Of a stretch of 64,000 bases of DNA, positions 8,439-18,089 are shown one piece after another. The first letter of the stretch is position 1, and every line of letters starts with the position of its first letter. A program made the translations under genes and the position numbers. A model generated the notes under the pieces. That model ran no database searches. It had not been told where the DNA came from and saw only the letters and a program-made list of their open reading frames with translations. Origin of the DNA: Myxococcales bacterium (lineage in GTDB: Bacteria > Myxococcota_A > Polyangia > Haliangiales > Haliangiaceae). Location: assembly GCA_947483555.1 (NCBI GenBank), contig CANKMW010000020.1, forward strand, positions 1 to 64,000, given 5' to 3'.

Positions 8439-10452
8439 CGTCGTCGGGGCGGGCGGCGGCGAGATCGGTGCGCTCGGTCGGATCGGCGGCGACATCGTAG
8501 AGCTCGGTCAGATCGTCCTTGGGACGGACCAGCAACTTGAGCGGCCATACCAGCACCGCCCATTGATCTTGCTCGTTCATGACCAGGGCCCGATCGAGGT
8601 CGACCAGCGCCGCCGGCGCGCCGAGCACCTGGGGGACCAGATCGACACCATCGAGCGGCACCATGGCGGTCCCGGCGCCGAGCAGCGCCAGGACGGTGGG
8701 CGCCAGATCGACCAGCGAGACCGGCGTGGGGTCGACGCGCGCGGCGACCCCCGGCACCCGCACGGCGATCGGCACGTGGGTCAGCGCCTGGTAGACGACC
8801 AGCCCGTGGTTGTCGGGCAGGCGAACGTCCTCGCCCAGGCTCTCGCCGTGGTCGCTGAACAGGATCACGATCGTCTTGTCGGTCAGGCCGCGGCGCTCGA
8901 GGTCGGCGAGCAGGCGTCCGACCTCGCCGTCGACGAGCTTGAGCAACGCGCGGTAGCGGTGGCCGACGGTCCCGCGACCGCCATCGTCGATCGCCGCCAG
9001 CGCCGCCGCCGACACCTCGAGCTGGCGATGCTCGTGGACGTCGAAGTAATGCGCCCACAGCGCGAAGCGGTTGCCGCCGACCCGATCCAGGAACGCCCGC
9101 GCGTGGTCGGTGGTGACGGCCGCGGTGACGCGATCGCCGACGTCACGTCGTCCGCCGTCGGTGACGACGCGGTCGAACGAGGCCAGCCCGCGGGTCAGCA
9201 GCGTCTCGCCGGCGTAGCGCAGCACCTCGCGCGGCAGGATGGCGTGGGTGAGGAGACCGCCGGCGGCCAGCGCCTCCGGCAGCGTGGCGTCGATGGTCTG
9301 GAACGGGTTCCAGCGCCCGGTCACGAAGCTGGTCAGCGAGACGTCGGTGCCGGCGGCCGGCGCGAACCCGTGTTCGAACCACACCGAGCTGTCGAGCAGC
9401 GCGCTCAGGTGCGGGAACGCCGCCCGCGCGGCGGGGTCACGGGGCAGCTGGTCGGCGCGCAGGGCGTCGACCGAGATGACCACCAGGTTCATGGCCCGGG
9501 TGCGAGCAAGCGTGGCCGCGATCTCGGGCCGCCGCCGCCATTCATCGAGCGAACGGGCGGCGGCCGCGTCCACGACCACGGCGCGGACCACCGCGTCGGC
9601 ACCGTCACAGTCCTCGTCCTTGCCGTTGCCGGGCACATCGCGCGCACCAGCGTGGCGGGCCGCATCGCCCTCGTCGCAGTCGCCGCCACCGAGCAACGCC
9701 GAATGGCCATCGCGATCGAGATCGAGGACGGCGCGCGCGGCCCGCACCAGGTGACGGGCGTCGTCGGCGCGGGTGGCGACCAGGCGGCGATCGGCGGGCG
9801 CGTCGAGACCGAACACCGCGGCGGCGCACGCGGCGGCGACCACGGCCGCGCCGGTGAGGGCGCGCACCCGGCCCGCCACCGGGGGTGCGCCCAGCCCGAG
9901 CCCGAGCGCGATCGCGATGAGCAGGATGGTCGCCAGCGTGAGCGTCACGTGGAGGTCGGGATACCCGGAGCGGAACAAGATCCGATTGGCGACGTCGAGC
10001 GCGGCGCCGGCGACCGCGAGCCCCACGGCCAGCGGGATCCGCGCCGCCGGCCCCGCCCGCAGCACCACCCCGCCGGCGAAGGTCGCCGCGGCGACGCCGA
10101 GCCAGCCCGCGACCGGCACCACGATCGGCGCCAGCGACGCCGCCGGCAAGGTCGCAGCGAACGAACCCTGGAACAGGCTCGTGCCGAGCGGGATCCAAAG
10201 CGCCATGGATGGCGCCGCGATCACGAGCGCTGCGGCACCACGCCCGAGGCCGAACCGGCCCGCCAGCCGGTACGTCACCACGACCGAAAGCCCGACCAGC
10301 CCGCCGGCACCGACGAACACGCCGAGCAGCGCCGCGACGAGCGGCGGCCGACCCAGCGCGCCGAGCAGCGCCAGCTCGACGAGCGCGAGCAGGACCCCGG
10401 CGGTAGCGCCGGCAGCGATCGGATCCGCCAACCAGATCCGCAACGCCCTCAT
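8320..10452 (-). CDS. Membrane-bound sulfatase-family protein with MopE-like insert
   Basis: 710 residues. About five to six hydrophobic segments fill residues 10-200. Next comes an Asp/Gly/Cys stretch (about 240-290) with DLDRDGHSALLGGGDCDEGD and GNGKDEDCDG, which matches MopE-type putative metal-binding repeats. The sulfatase-like domain follows from about 322: NLVVISVDALRADQLP, GTDVSLTSFVTGRWNP where the nucleophile loop lies, and LFSDHGESLGED near the C-terminus. The canonical CxPxR modification motif is not visible, so it may act on phospho- or lipid-linked substrates like LtaS/phosphoethanolamine transferases. ATG 10452 is chosen because the membrane region follows; upstream frame is noise. 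Confidence 0.8.
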   Translation of the reverse strand: MRALRIWLADPIAAGATAGVLLALVELALLGALGRPPLVAALLGVFVGAGGLVGLSVVVTYRLAGRFGLGRGAAALVIAAPSMALWIPLGTSLFQGSFAATLPAASLAPIVVPVAGWLGVAAATFAGGVVLRAGPAARIPLAVGLAVAGAALDVANRILFRSGYPDLHVTLTLATILLIAIALGLGLGAPPVAGRVRALTGAAVVAAACAAAVFGLDAPADRRLVATRADDARHLVRAARAVLDLDRDGHSALLGGGDCDEGDAARHAGARDVPGNGKDEDCDGADAVVRAVVVDAAAARSLDEWRRRPEIAATLARTRAMNLVVISVDALRADQLPRDPAARAAFPHLSALLDSSVWFEHGFAPAAGTDVSLTSFVTGRWNPFQTIDATLPEALAAGGLLTHAILPREVLRYAGETLLTRGLASFDRVVTDGGRRDVGDRVTAAVTTDHARAFLDRVGGNRFALWAHYFDVHEHRQLEVSAAALAAIDDGGRGTVGHRYRALLKLVDGEVGRLLADLERRGLTDKTIVILFSDHGESLGEDVRLPDNHGLVVYQALTHVPIAVRVPGVAARVDPTPVSLVDLAPTVLALLGAGTAMVPLDGVDLVPQVLGAPAALVDLDRALVMNEQDQWAVLVWPLKLLVRPKDDLTELYDVAADPTERTDLAAARPDDVRALRARYGEFPEVPMDRTQKGRRWREARAQRPLPPRSP

Positions 10453-10456
10453 CGGA

Positions 10457-11074
10457 CTAGCCAACGCGACGACACAGGACGAAGTAGTGATCGAGCGGGC
10501 GCTCGCCCTTGAAGGCGGCACCGATCGACACGTGCGCGGACACCCGGCGCATGAAGTCGCGCGTGCCGCCGTAGACGAAGCGTTGCAGCCGCCAGTCGTT
10601 GGGCACCACCCGCGGCCAGCCAGCGGCGACCGGGCCGTCGGGGACCTGGAAGTAGTCGACGACGACCGGGCCGCGCGCCACCCAGTGCGGCCGCCCATCG
10701 GTGGGCACGGCGACGAAGAACCCGGGGCCGACCACCCGTCGCGTCGGGCCTTCGTTGTAGCCGAACAGCCGTGGCCCGTGGCCGTTCACCCGCGGGCGGC
10801 AGAACCGCTTCTGGAACCGCCGCAACATCGGCGGCACCGGCAGCGTGTTGACACCCTCGTGGATCACCTCTTCGCGCTCGCCGGCATCGCCGACGAAATG
10901 GGCGAGGTCGATCGGCCGCGCGTGCGCCGCCTTCTCGTACAGCATGCGCTGGCGTTGCCGCGACAGCGCGCCGACCTCGCGCGAGCGCCGGTCACCATCC
11001 AGACCATCGAGGTACGCCCCGATCTCGCCCACGCCGCTGCGGTCGTCGTCGATCAACCGAGTCAGGTCAGCCAT
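10457..11074 (-). CDS. Protein of unknown function
   Basis: 205 residues from ATG 11074, supported by a TACGGT box ending 7 nt upstream. A charged helical N-terminus ([14 protein letters not shown]) leads to a compact domain ([43 protein letters not shown]) with a mostly beta look. I do not recognise the family. It precedes the sulfatase gene by 4 bp on the same strand, so the two are probably co-transcribed. The long repeat at 11101-11513 lies immediately upstream. Confidence 0.7.
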   Translation of the reverse strand: MADLTRLIDDDRSGVGEIGAYLDGLDGDRRSREVGALSRQRQRMLYEKAAHARPIDLAHFVGDAGEREEVIHEGVNTLPVPPMLRRFQKRFCRPRVNGHGPRLFGYNEGPTRRVVGPGFFVAVPTDGRPHWVARGPVVVDYFQVPDGPVAAGWPRVVPNDWRLQRFVYGGTRDFMRRVSAHVSIGAAFKGERPLDHYFVLCRRVG

Positions 11075-11081
11075 GCCGGCG

Positions 11082-11087
11082 ACCGTA
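11082..11087 (-). promoter_or_regulatory. Candidate leaderless -10 hexamer (TACGGT)
   Basis: On the minus strand TACGGT ends 7 nt before ATG 11074. It lies between the giant repeat and the gene. Confidence 0.5.
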
Positions 11088-11100
11088 GCTGATCCGGGGG

Positions 11101-11513
11101 CAGATCCGTACCGGTACCGGTACCGGTACCGGTACCGGTCGATCCGATACCGATACCGATACCGATACCGATACCGACTCCGATACCGACTCCGATACCG
11201 ATACCGATACCGATACCGACTCCGATACCGACTCCGATACCGACTCCGATACCGACTCCGAGCCCGAGTCGGAATCGGAGTCCGTGTCGGAATCGGAGTC
11301 CGTGTCGGAATCGGAGTCCGTGTCGGAATCGGAGTCCGTGTCGGAGTCGGAGTCGGAGTCGGAGTCGATATCGGAGTCGGAGTCGGAGTCGGTATCGGTA
11401 TCGGTATCCGATCGACGGGTACCGGTACCGGTACCGGTACCGGTACCGGTATCGGTATCGGTATCCGATCGACGGGTACCGGTACCGGTACCGGTACCGG
11501 TACCGATCTCCCC
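11101..11513. repeat. Giant imperfect palindrome of hexanucleotide repeats
   Basis: The whole gap between the RegA-type gene and the next gene downstream is 6-bp repeats. From left to right: GGTACC/CCGGTA units, a CGATCCGATA joint, CCGATA units, CCGATACCGACT units, a centre near 11262-11275, then TCGGAATCGGAGTCCGTG units (18 bp), GGAGTC units, TCGGTA units, a TATCCGATCGACGG joint, CCGGTA units, a second TCGGTA/TATCCGATCGACGG joint and more CCGGTA. The right half is roughly the reverse complement of the left, so the region could fold into a several-hundred-base hairpin or cruciform. It is open in several frames only because the period is a multiple of three. No gene is called here. Confidence 0.9.
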
Positions 11514-12062
11514 TCAGCGGTTGGGTGGGTACTTCTGCAGCTTCCGCTGCAGCGAGCGGCGGTGGATGCCAAGCCGGCGCGCCGCCTCGCTGATGTTGCC
11601 GCCGCAGTCGGACAGCACGCGGTTGATGTGCTCCCACTCGGCGCGGGCCAGGCTGGGCGCGCGATAGTCGGTGTCGGGCGGATCGAGCGGCGGGGCCTGG
11701 CCACGCGCGAAGGCGGCCAGGATCTCGTCGGCGTCGGCGGGCTTCTGGAGATAGTACGTCGCCCCCAGGCGCACCGCGTCGATGGCGGTGGCGATGCTGC
11801 CGTAGCCGGTGAGCACGACGATCTTGGTCTGCGGATCGATCTCGAGCAGCGCCTTGACCAGCTCGAGCCCGCTGCGGCCCGGCATCTTGAGATCGAGCAC
11901 GGCCAGCTCGGGCGACTCGCCGCGGGCGTGGGCCAGCGCGCTGTCGAAATCGTGAGCGGTGGCGACCTCGTAGCCCCGCTCGACGAACGCCCTGGCCATA
12001 CGGGTGCGGAAGACCTCGTCGTCATCGACGAGCAGGAGTGACGGCCGGGTGGTGTCCGACAT
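11514..12062 (-). CDS. RegA/PrrA/ActR-type response regulator
   Basis: 182 residues. The receiver domain has the acidic pocket (LLVDDDE), phospho-acceptor Asp57 (LAVLDLKMPG), TGYGS and Lys in YLQKPAD. A Pro-rich linker leads to a short Fis-type helix-turn-helix (147-178) with GNISEAARRLGIHRRSLQRKL. This sequence is the hallmark of RegA-class regulators, which control energy and redox genes. The start at 12062 lies 7 bp after the stop of the RegB-type kinase, so the pair is one operon. It is followed by the giant repeat. Confidence 0.9.
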   Translation of the reverse strand: MSDTTRPSLLLVDDDEVFRTRMARAFVERGYEVATAHDFDSALAHARGESPELAVLDLKMPGRSGLELVKALLEIDPQTKIVVLTGYGSIATAIDAVRLGATYYLQKPADADEILAAFARGQAPPLDPPDTDYRAPSLARAEWEHINRVLSDCGGNISEAARRLGIHRRSLQRKLQKYPPNR

Positions 12063-12069
12063 GGGCCCG

Positions 12070-13392
12070 TTAGATAGCAGAACCCGGGGTCGCCGTTGCG
12101 CGAGATCCGCCGCGGCCGCGCTCGCGGCGGCGGGCGCGGGCCTCGACATCGACCGGCACGGTGATGGTGACCCGGGTGCCCTGGCCCTCACGCGAGTCGA
12201 ACGCCATCGCGCCCCCCAGGCTCTCGACCACGGCGCGGGCCAGAAACAGGCCCAGCCCCATGCCACGCCCAGGCTGCTTGGTGGTGAAGAACGGCTCGCC
12301 GATGCGGGCCAGCAGCTCCTCCGACATGCCGCGACCTCGATCGACGACGTCGATGGCGAGCACGTCGGCGCGCAGCACCGCCGTCAGGGTCACCTCGGCG
12401 TCGGGTGGCGACGCGTCCTGAGCGTTGGTGATCAGCGATCGCAGGGCCTGGCTCACCGCGCGCGCCGGCAGGTGGACCTCGGCGCCGGCGACCTCGGGAG
12501 CGAGCCGGCGCACGACCAGCGGCTCGCCGCGGGCGCCGGTCAGCGCCTCGTCGAGCAGCGCCGCCACCGTGACCAGCGACAGGCTCTCGCCGGCCGCACC
12601 GGCACCGCCCGCCATCTGATCGAGGATCGCGCGACAGCGTCCGACCTGCTCGCGAATCAGGCGCGCGTCGTCGACCAGCGCCGGGTTGCCGCCGGCCAGG
12701 TGTCGCTCCAGCTCCTTGGCCACCAGGGCCACGGTGCCCAGAGGTGTGGCCAGCTCGTGGGCGGCGCCGGCCGCCATCGTCGCCAGCGACGCCAGCCGCT
12801 CCTGGCGCGCGCCCAGGTTGCGGGCGTCGGCCAGCTCCTGCTCGCGGGTCGCCAGCGCCGCGGTGACGCGGAGCAGGAAGTGGACGATGAACGCCGACGC
12901 CACCCCGAGCGCCAGCCACATGCCAACCATGCGCGTCCGATCGGAGATCGGCAGCGGCTGGTGGTCGACGAGCAGCAGCCCGAAGCCAGCAAACGACAGC
13001 ACCACCAGCGTCCACGTCCAGGCAGCGTGGAGGATCACGGTCGCCAGCGCGATCTGCACCAGGTACAGGAACCCGAACGGGTTGAGCGGGCCGCCGGTCA
13101 GGTAGAGCAGCCCGGTGAGCAGCGCCACATCGAGCGCCATGGTCACCGCCTGGCGGCGCTCGCTGATCGCGCCGCCGCGACGCAGGTGGAGCTCGAGCGC
13201 CAGGTTCGAGACCAGCCCGATGATGACCAGCGCCACCAGCGGCCCGATCGGCAGACCGTCGCCGATCGCGACCCGGGCGACCAGGACCGTACCGGCTTCA
13301 CCCGCCACTTGGGCCCAGCGCAGCTTGATCAACCACAGCGCGTTGACCGCGGTGCGATCGGGGATGGCATCGAATCGTGGCGAGACCGCCAT
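12070..13392 (-). CDS. RegB/PrrB/ActS-type redox sensor histidine kinase
   Basis: 440 residues from ATG 13392. About six membrane helices occupy residues 18-178. The second half of that region has GGPLNPF (100-106), the quinone-sensing GGPxNPF motif of RegB. The H-box is AAHELATPLG with phospho-acceptor His212. Cys253 sits in RCRAIL, where the RegB redox box has its regulatory Cys. The ATPase domain shows an N-box (SLITNAQDAS) and G-boxes (DRGRGM, GRGMGLGLF). It should sense quinone or redox state and phosphorylate the RegA-type regulator encoded next. Divergent from the matrixin-like gene, with 55 bp between starts. Confidence 0.9.
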   Translation of the reverse strand: MAVSPRFDAIPDRTAVNALWLIKLRWAQVAGEAGTVLVARVAIGDGLPIGPLVALVIIGLVSNLALELHLRRGGAISERRQAVTMALDVALLTGLLYLTGGPLNPFGFLYLVQIALATVILHAAWTWTLVVLSFAGFGLLLVDHQPLPISDRTRMVGMWLALGVASAFIVHFLLRVTAALATREQELADARNLGARQERLASLATMAAGAAHELATPLGTVALVAKELERHLAGGNPALVDDARLIREQVGRCRAILDQMAGGAGAAGESLSLVTVAALLDEALTGARGEPLVVRRLAPEVAGAEVHLPARAVSQALRSLITNAQDASPPDAEVTLTAVLRADVLAIDVVDRGRGMSEELLARIGEPFFTTKQPGRGMGLGLFLARAVVESLGGAMAFDSREGQGTRVTITVPVDVEARARRRERGRGGSRATATPGSAI

Positions 13393-13399
13393 CACGCGC

Positions 13400-13405
13400 A
13401 CTCTA
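13400..13405 (-). promoter_or_regulatory. Candidate leaderless -10 hexamer (TAGAGT) for regB/regA
   Basis: On the minus strand TAGAGT ends 7 nt before ATG 13392. This favours 13392 over the GTG at 13401, which would overlap the box. Confidence 0.5.
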
Positions 13406-13435
13406 CCCGGTCCCGGACAGCTGGGCGCGGCGTGT

Positions 13436-13441
13436 TACGGT
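13436..13441 (+). promoter_or_regulatory. Candidate leaderless -10 hexamer (TACGGT)
   Basis: TACGGT ends 6 nt before ATG 13448 and supports that start over the upstream extension of the frame. It is 30 bp from the opposing candidate box of the kinase operon. Confidence 0.5.
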
Positions 13442-13447
13442 CCATGG

Positions 13448-14665
13448 ATGCGTCGAGCGACCTTGTCGGGGCTCCTGGTGGTCGCCTGGTCGGCCGGCGT
13501 GGCTCCCGGCGCCGGCGCCGACGCGCCGAGCTGGTTCACCGCCGACGTCGTCCGCACCGACGGCCGCTGGACCGCCGATGGCTCACGCATCGTCACCGCC
13601 GTCACGCTGCGCACCAGCGATGGTCGCGACCTGGTCGTCAGCCAGGTCGGCGGCCATGCCGCTGGCTACACGATGGTGGTCTGGCACGGTGAGCCGTTGC
13701 TGGAGCCCGGCATGCGGGCGCGCGTCGCCGCCCACCGCGGTGCCACGGCGTGGATCGTGGATGACGTGATCGCCCTCGACGGCGGCGTGGCGACGCCGTC
13801 GGTCCGCACCGTGACGCGCAAGAGCGGCACGCCGCTGTACTGGGCCAAGAGCTGCGCCCAGATCGTCCATGCACAAGAGGGCACCACCGGCGTGGCTGGC
13901 GAGACCGAGCACGCCGTGATCGCTGATGCGCTGGCGACCTGGAACACCGCCACCGCCGCCTGCAGCTTTCTCGATCTGGTCGACCGCGGCGCCCAGGATC
14001 GCGAGGTTGGCCGCGACTTCGTCAACGTGATCAAGTTCCGCGACGATCGCTGGTGCCGCCCGGCGGTCGACGACGATCCCGAACGCTGCTTCAACGCCCA
14101 GGCCGCCGGGGTCACGACGGTCACCTTCGTGGATGATCCCGACGACCAGCGCGATGGCGAAATCGTCGACGCCGACATCGAGCTCAACAACGTGAACTTC
14201 CGGATCACCGTCGACGGCCAGGGCAGCGGCGGCGCGCCCTGCGCGGCCGACCTCGCCAACACCCTCGTGCACGAGCTCGGCCACCTGCTCGGCCTCGAGC
14301 ACAGCTGCCGCAACAGCGGAGATCCCGAGCGCGTCGATCACGCCGGCGCCGCGGTGCCGCTGTGCGCCAACACCACGGACGCGATCATCACCGAGGCGAC
14401 CATGTACCCGTTCCAGCAATGCGGGGAGACCAAGAAGGCCAGCGTCGAGGCCGACGACGTGCAGGCGATCTGTGCCTCCCACCCGCTCACCGACGATCCG
14501 GGCGCCTGCGAGGCACCTGACGAGCTCGGCGGCGGCTGCTGCGGTGCCGCGACCGGTGGCAGCGGCCCGCTGGCCCAGGGGCTGGGGCTAGGGCTCGCCG
14601 TGGTGGTCGGGCTCAGTGCGCGTCGTCGTCGGCCAGCTCCTCGACGGTCGCCAGCACGTCCTTGA
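13448..14665 (+). CDS. Secreted matrixin-like metalloprotease with MYXO-CTERM-type tail
   Basis: 405 residues. A signal peptide (1-25, ending GAGA-DAP) is followed by a small beta-rich domain of about 110 residues. The metzincin zinc motif HELGHLLGLEH lies at 275-285, with a Met-turn candidate in TMYPFQQC and many Cys suggesting disulfides. The C-terminus has GGGCCGA, a hydrophobic stretch and ARRRRPAPRR, which is the MYXO-CTERM sorting pattern also found in the protease at 398-1600. An exported, surface-anchored protease is inferred. The last 53 bp overlap the convergent GroES-like gene. Confidence 0.85.
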   Translation: MRRATLSGLLVVAWSAGVAPGAGADAPSWFTADVVRTDGRWTADGSRIVTAVTLRTSDGRDLVVSQVGGHAAGYTMVVWHGEPLLEPGMRARVAAHRGATAWIVDDVIALDGGVATPSVRTVTRKSGTPLYWAKSCAQIVHAQEGTTGVAGETEHAVIADALATWNTATAACSFLDLVDRGAQDREVGRDFVNVIKFRDDRWCRPAVDDDPERCFNAQAAGVTTVTFVDDPDDQRDGEIVDADIELNNVNFRITVDGQGSGGAPCAADLANTLVHELGHLLGLEHSCRNSGDPERVDHAGAAVPLCANTTDAIITEATMYPFQQCGETKKASVEADDVQAICASHPLTDDPGACEAPDELGGGCCGAATGGSGPLAQGLGLGLAVVVGLSARRRRPAPRRSPARP

Positions 14666-14969
14666 CGTCGAGCAGCCGGAGCTTGTCGTCCCACGGCACG
14701 CACACGCCGGCGTCCTTGCGGAACAAGACCTTCGCGCCGTGGGGCACCCCGGAGACGTTCTCCGCCAGATCGTCGGAGCTCGGCCGGTCGCGCGCGACCT
14801 CGATGATCTCCCCGAACATGGCCTCGTCGTGGGCCTCCTTGGCACCCGGCGGCAGGTAGAGCCCGGCATCGGTGCGTTCCTGGTCGCGGATGAGGCGCAC
14901 CAGCACCCGCATCCCGAGCGGCATGATGAGCCGGTGATGCTTTCGTGGCCGCTCGAGCGCTTCCGACAC
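14613..14969 (-). CDS. GroES-like co-chaperonin (Cpn10 family), unlinked to groEL
   Basis: 118 residues from GTG 14969; a TAACCT box ending 8 nt upstream supports this start. An alternative ATG at 14924 gives a 103-residue protein closer to the usual length of about 97. The family is recognised from GMRVLVRLIRDQERTDAGLYLPPGAKE, GEIIEVARD and GAKVLFRKDAG, which follow the Cpn10 layout. The mobile-loop region (ERTDAGLYLPPG) is present. No groEL lies next to it, so it may be a paralogue rather than the main GroES. Convergent and overlapping with the matrixin-like gene. Confidence 0.75.
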   Translation of the reverse strand: MSEALERPRKHHRLIMPLGMRVLVRLIRDQERTDAGLYLPPGAKEAHDEAMFGEIIEVARDRPSSDDLAENVSGVPHGAKVLFRKDAGVCVPWDDKLRLLDVKDVLATVEELADDDAH

Positions 14970-14977
14970 GGTCAGGC

Positions 14978-14983
14978 AGGTTA
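14978..14983 (-). promoter_or_regulatory. Candidate leaderless -10 hexamer (TAACCT)
   Basis: On the minus strand TAACCT ends 8 nt before GTG 14969, supporting the longer GroES-like protein. Confidence 0.4.
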
Positions 14984-14997
14984 GCAGAGGCCGACCG

Positions 14998-15597
14998 TCA
15001 CAGCGCGCGCTCGAACACCTGAGCGCCGTGCGTCTCGCTGCAGCGGACCCGGATCACGCCGCCGCTGCGGAGCTCGCCGGCGTAGCGGGCGACGATCTCG
15101 CCGAGCCGGACCTCGGCGCAGAACGCCGACCGCACGTGGAGCAGGTCGCCCTCGACATCGATGGTGGCGTAGAGGCGCTCGCCGGCCAGCTCGCTCTCGA
15201 GCGCATCGGCCGCGTACGCCGGATCGGTGCGCGTCGGGTTGGTCGGTGTCGCCCCCGGGTCGGTGGCCACCGGCTCCACGCTCGCCGACCCGACCCGCGG
15301 CCCGGTCTCGACCGGTGCCGCCAGGGGCGCTGCCGATCTCGACTTGCCGCGGCACTGGGTCGCCCACACCGCGAGCCCGGCACCGAGCACCAGCACGATG
15401 ACGCCGAACACCCGACCGCCGCTGCCAGCGGCGGCGATCACCTCGATCCGCTCGCTGGTGGTACCGCCGGCCATCGACGCGCGCTTGACTCGCGCCGCCG
15501 CGCCAGGCATCGCGACGTGGCACTTCGGGCACTTGGTGTACCCGATCAGCACGTTGACCCCGCACGAGGGGCAGGGCTGGGAGGTGCCCTCCGTCAT
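14998..15597 (-). CDS. Zinc-ribbon single-pass membrane protein
   Basis: 199 residues from ATG 15597. The ribbon CPSC...CPKC lies at the N-terminus (about 9-29), a membrane helix (VFGVIVLVLGAGLAVWA) near residues 65-82, and an Ala/Pro/Thr linker then leads to a C-terminal domain of about 75 residues. The start is chosen because a near-perfect TATGAT box ends 7 nt upstream; the ATG at 15609 would lie within that box. Zinc-ribbon plus membrane helix plus outside domain is common in myxobacteria. The function is unknown. Confidence 0.75.
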   Translation of the reverse strand: MTEGTSQPCPSCGVNVLIGYTKCPKCHVAMPGAAARVKRASMAGGTTSERIEVIAAAGSGGRVFGVIVLVLGAGLAVWATQCRGKSRSAAPLAAPVETGPRVGSASVEPVATDPGATPTNPTRTDPAYAADALESELAGERLYATIDVEGDLLHVRSAFCAEVRLGEIVARYAGELRSGGVIRVRCSETHGAQVFERAL

Positions 15598-15604
15598 CCG
15601 GTCG

Positions 15605-15610
15605 ATCATA
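15605..15610 (-). promoter_or_regulatory. Candidate leaderless -10 hexamer (TATGAT)
   Basis: TATGAT on the minus strand is one base from the sigma-70 consensus and ends 7 nt before ATG 15597. It decides the start of the zinc-ribbon protein. Confidence 0.6.
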
Positions 15611-15651
15611 CGCGAACCGCGGGCGGCTCTCCACAAACCGGCGACCGCAGC

Positions 15652-16340
15652 TCAGGGTACGAGCTTGTAGCCGTACCCGTACACCGTGAGGATGTGGCGG
15701 GGATTCTTCTGGTCTTCCTCGAGCTTGCGGCGCAGCTTGACGATGAAATTGTCCACCGTCCGGTTCGAAGGCGAACCCTGCACACCCCAGACCTTCTCGA
15801 GCAGCTCGTCACGCGACACGGCGTCATCGGCCCGTTCGCGCAGGAGCTTCAGCACCTCGAGCTCGTAGAAAGTGAGCCGCTTGCTCTGCCGACCCTTGTT
15901 GAGGGTGTGCTTGCGCGCGTTGACGGTCCAGGTCCCGATCGCGAAGACTTCATCGGTCGCGGCCAGCCGCGCCTGGCGCCGGAAGATGGCGTTGATGCGG
16001 GCGATCAACTCGGCGACCGAGAACGGCTTGGTCACGTAGTCGTCGGCGCCGGAGTCGAGGCCGCGCACCTTGTCGGCCTCCTGCGCCTTGGCGGTCAGGA
16101 TGATGATCGGCACCACCGGGTCGCGCTCGCGCAGCGCCTCGCAGACCCGGTAGCCGTTGTCGTCGGGCAGCATCAGGTCGAGCAGGATGAGATCCGGCTC
16201 CCACGCCGCCGCCGCCTCCAGCCCGTCGCCGCCGGTGCCCCGCGACTGGACCTCGAAGCCCTCGAACGTGAGCGCGTCGGTCAGCCCGCGCACGATATCG
16301 GGCTCGTCCTCGACGACGAGGATCTTGCGGGCGCTCTCGG

Positions 16341-16344
<4 letters not shown>
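15652..16344 (-). CDS. OmpR/PhoB-family response regulator
   Basis: 230 residues. The receiver domain shows VVEDEPD, the phospho-acceptor Asp in [13 protein letters not shown] (about residue 53), LTAKA and Lys in YVTKPFS. The winged-helix DNA-binding domain (about 130-228) has [23 protein letters not shown], the recognition helix [15 protein letters not shown] and the wing YGYGYKLVP. The start overlaps the stop of the kinase gene by four bases (ATGA), so kinase and regulator are translationally coupled. Target genes are unknown. Confidence 0.9.
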
Positions 16345-17897
<1,553 letters not shown>

Positions 17898-17944
17898 ACC
17901 ACGCAAAATCGCGATCCCGCCGTGCTTCTTGTAAGTAGGTATGG

Positions 17945-17955
17945 TTGCTTAGCAA
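17945..17955. promoter_or_regulatory. Short dyad TTGCTTAGCAA in a divergent intergenic region
   Basis: Perfect 11-bp dyad (TTGCT-T-AGCAA) in the 192 bp between the kinase operon (minus) and the H1-like gene (plus). It is A+T-rich against a G+C-rich background and may be a regulator site. Confidence 0.3.
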
Positions 17956-18089
17956 TGCCTGGCCATGTTAGGACGCTGACCTGAACGTGAGCCCCGTTGC
18001 CGGATTGGGGTCCGGAGCGGAGTGTTATTAGTCACCTATCGGTCCTCCGGTCATCCAGGTAGTCGGTCAGGAGCCACTCAGGTCCACCA

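Noticed and set aside
8263..10512. 749-residue plus-strand frame opposite the sulfatase gene
   Set aside because: Composition (Arg, Asp, Gln, His rich) is that of an antisense shadow in G+C-rich DNA; the minus strand has clear sulfatase motifs.
11101..11513. CRISPR-like array
   Set aside because: Units are contiguous 6- to 18-bp repeats without unique spacers and no cas gene is near.
11062..12041. Frames reading RYRYRY, PVPVPV or SESESE through the hexamer repeats
   Set aside because: They exist because a 6-bp period keeps frames open; no start signal or domain, and they run into the shadow of the regulator gene.
17955..17975. Sigma-54-type promoter on the minus strand (TGGCC-N-TTGC)
   Set aside because: Spacing between GG and GC is 9 instead of 10 bases and the conserved CAC is missing.
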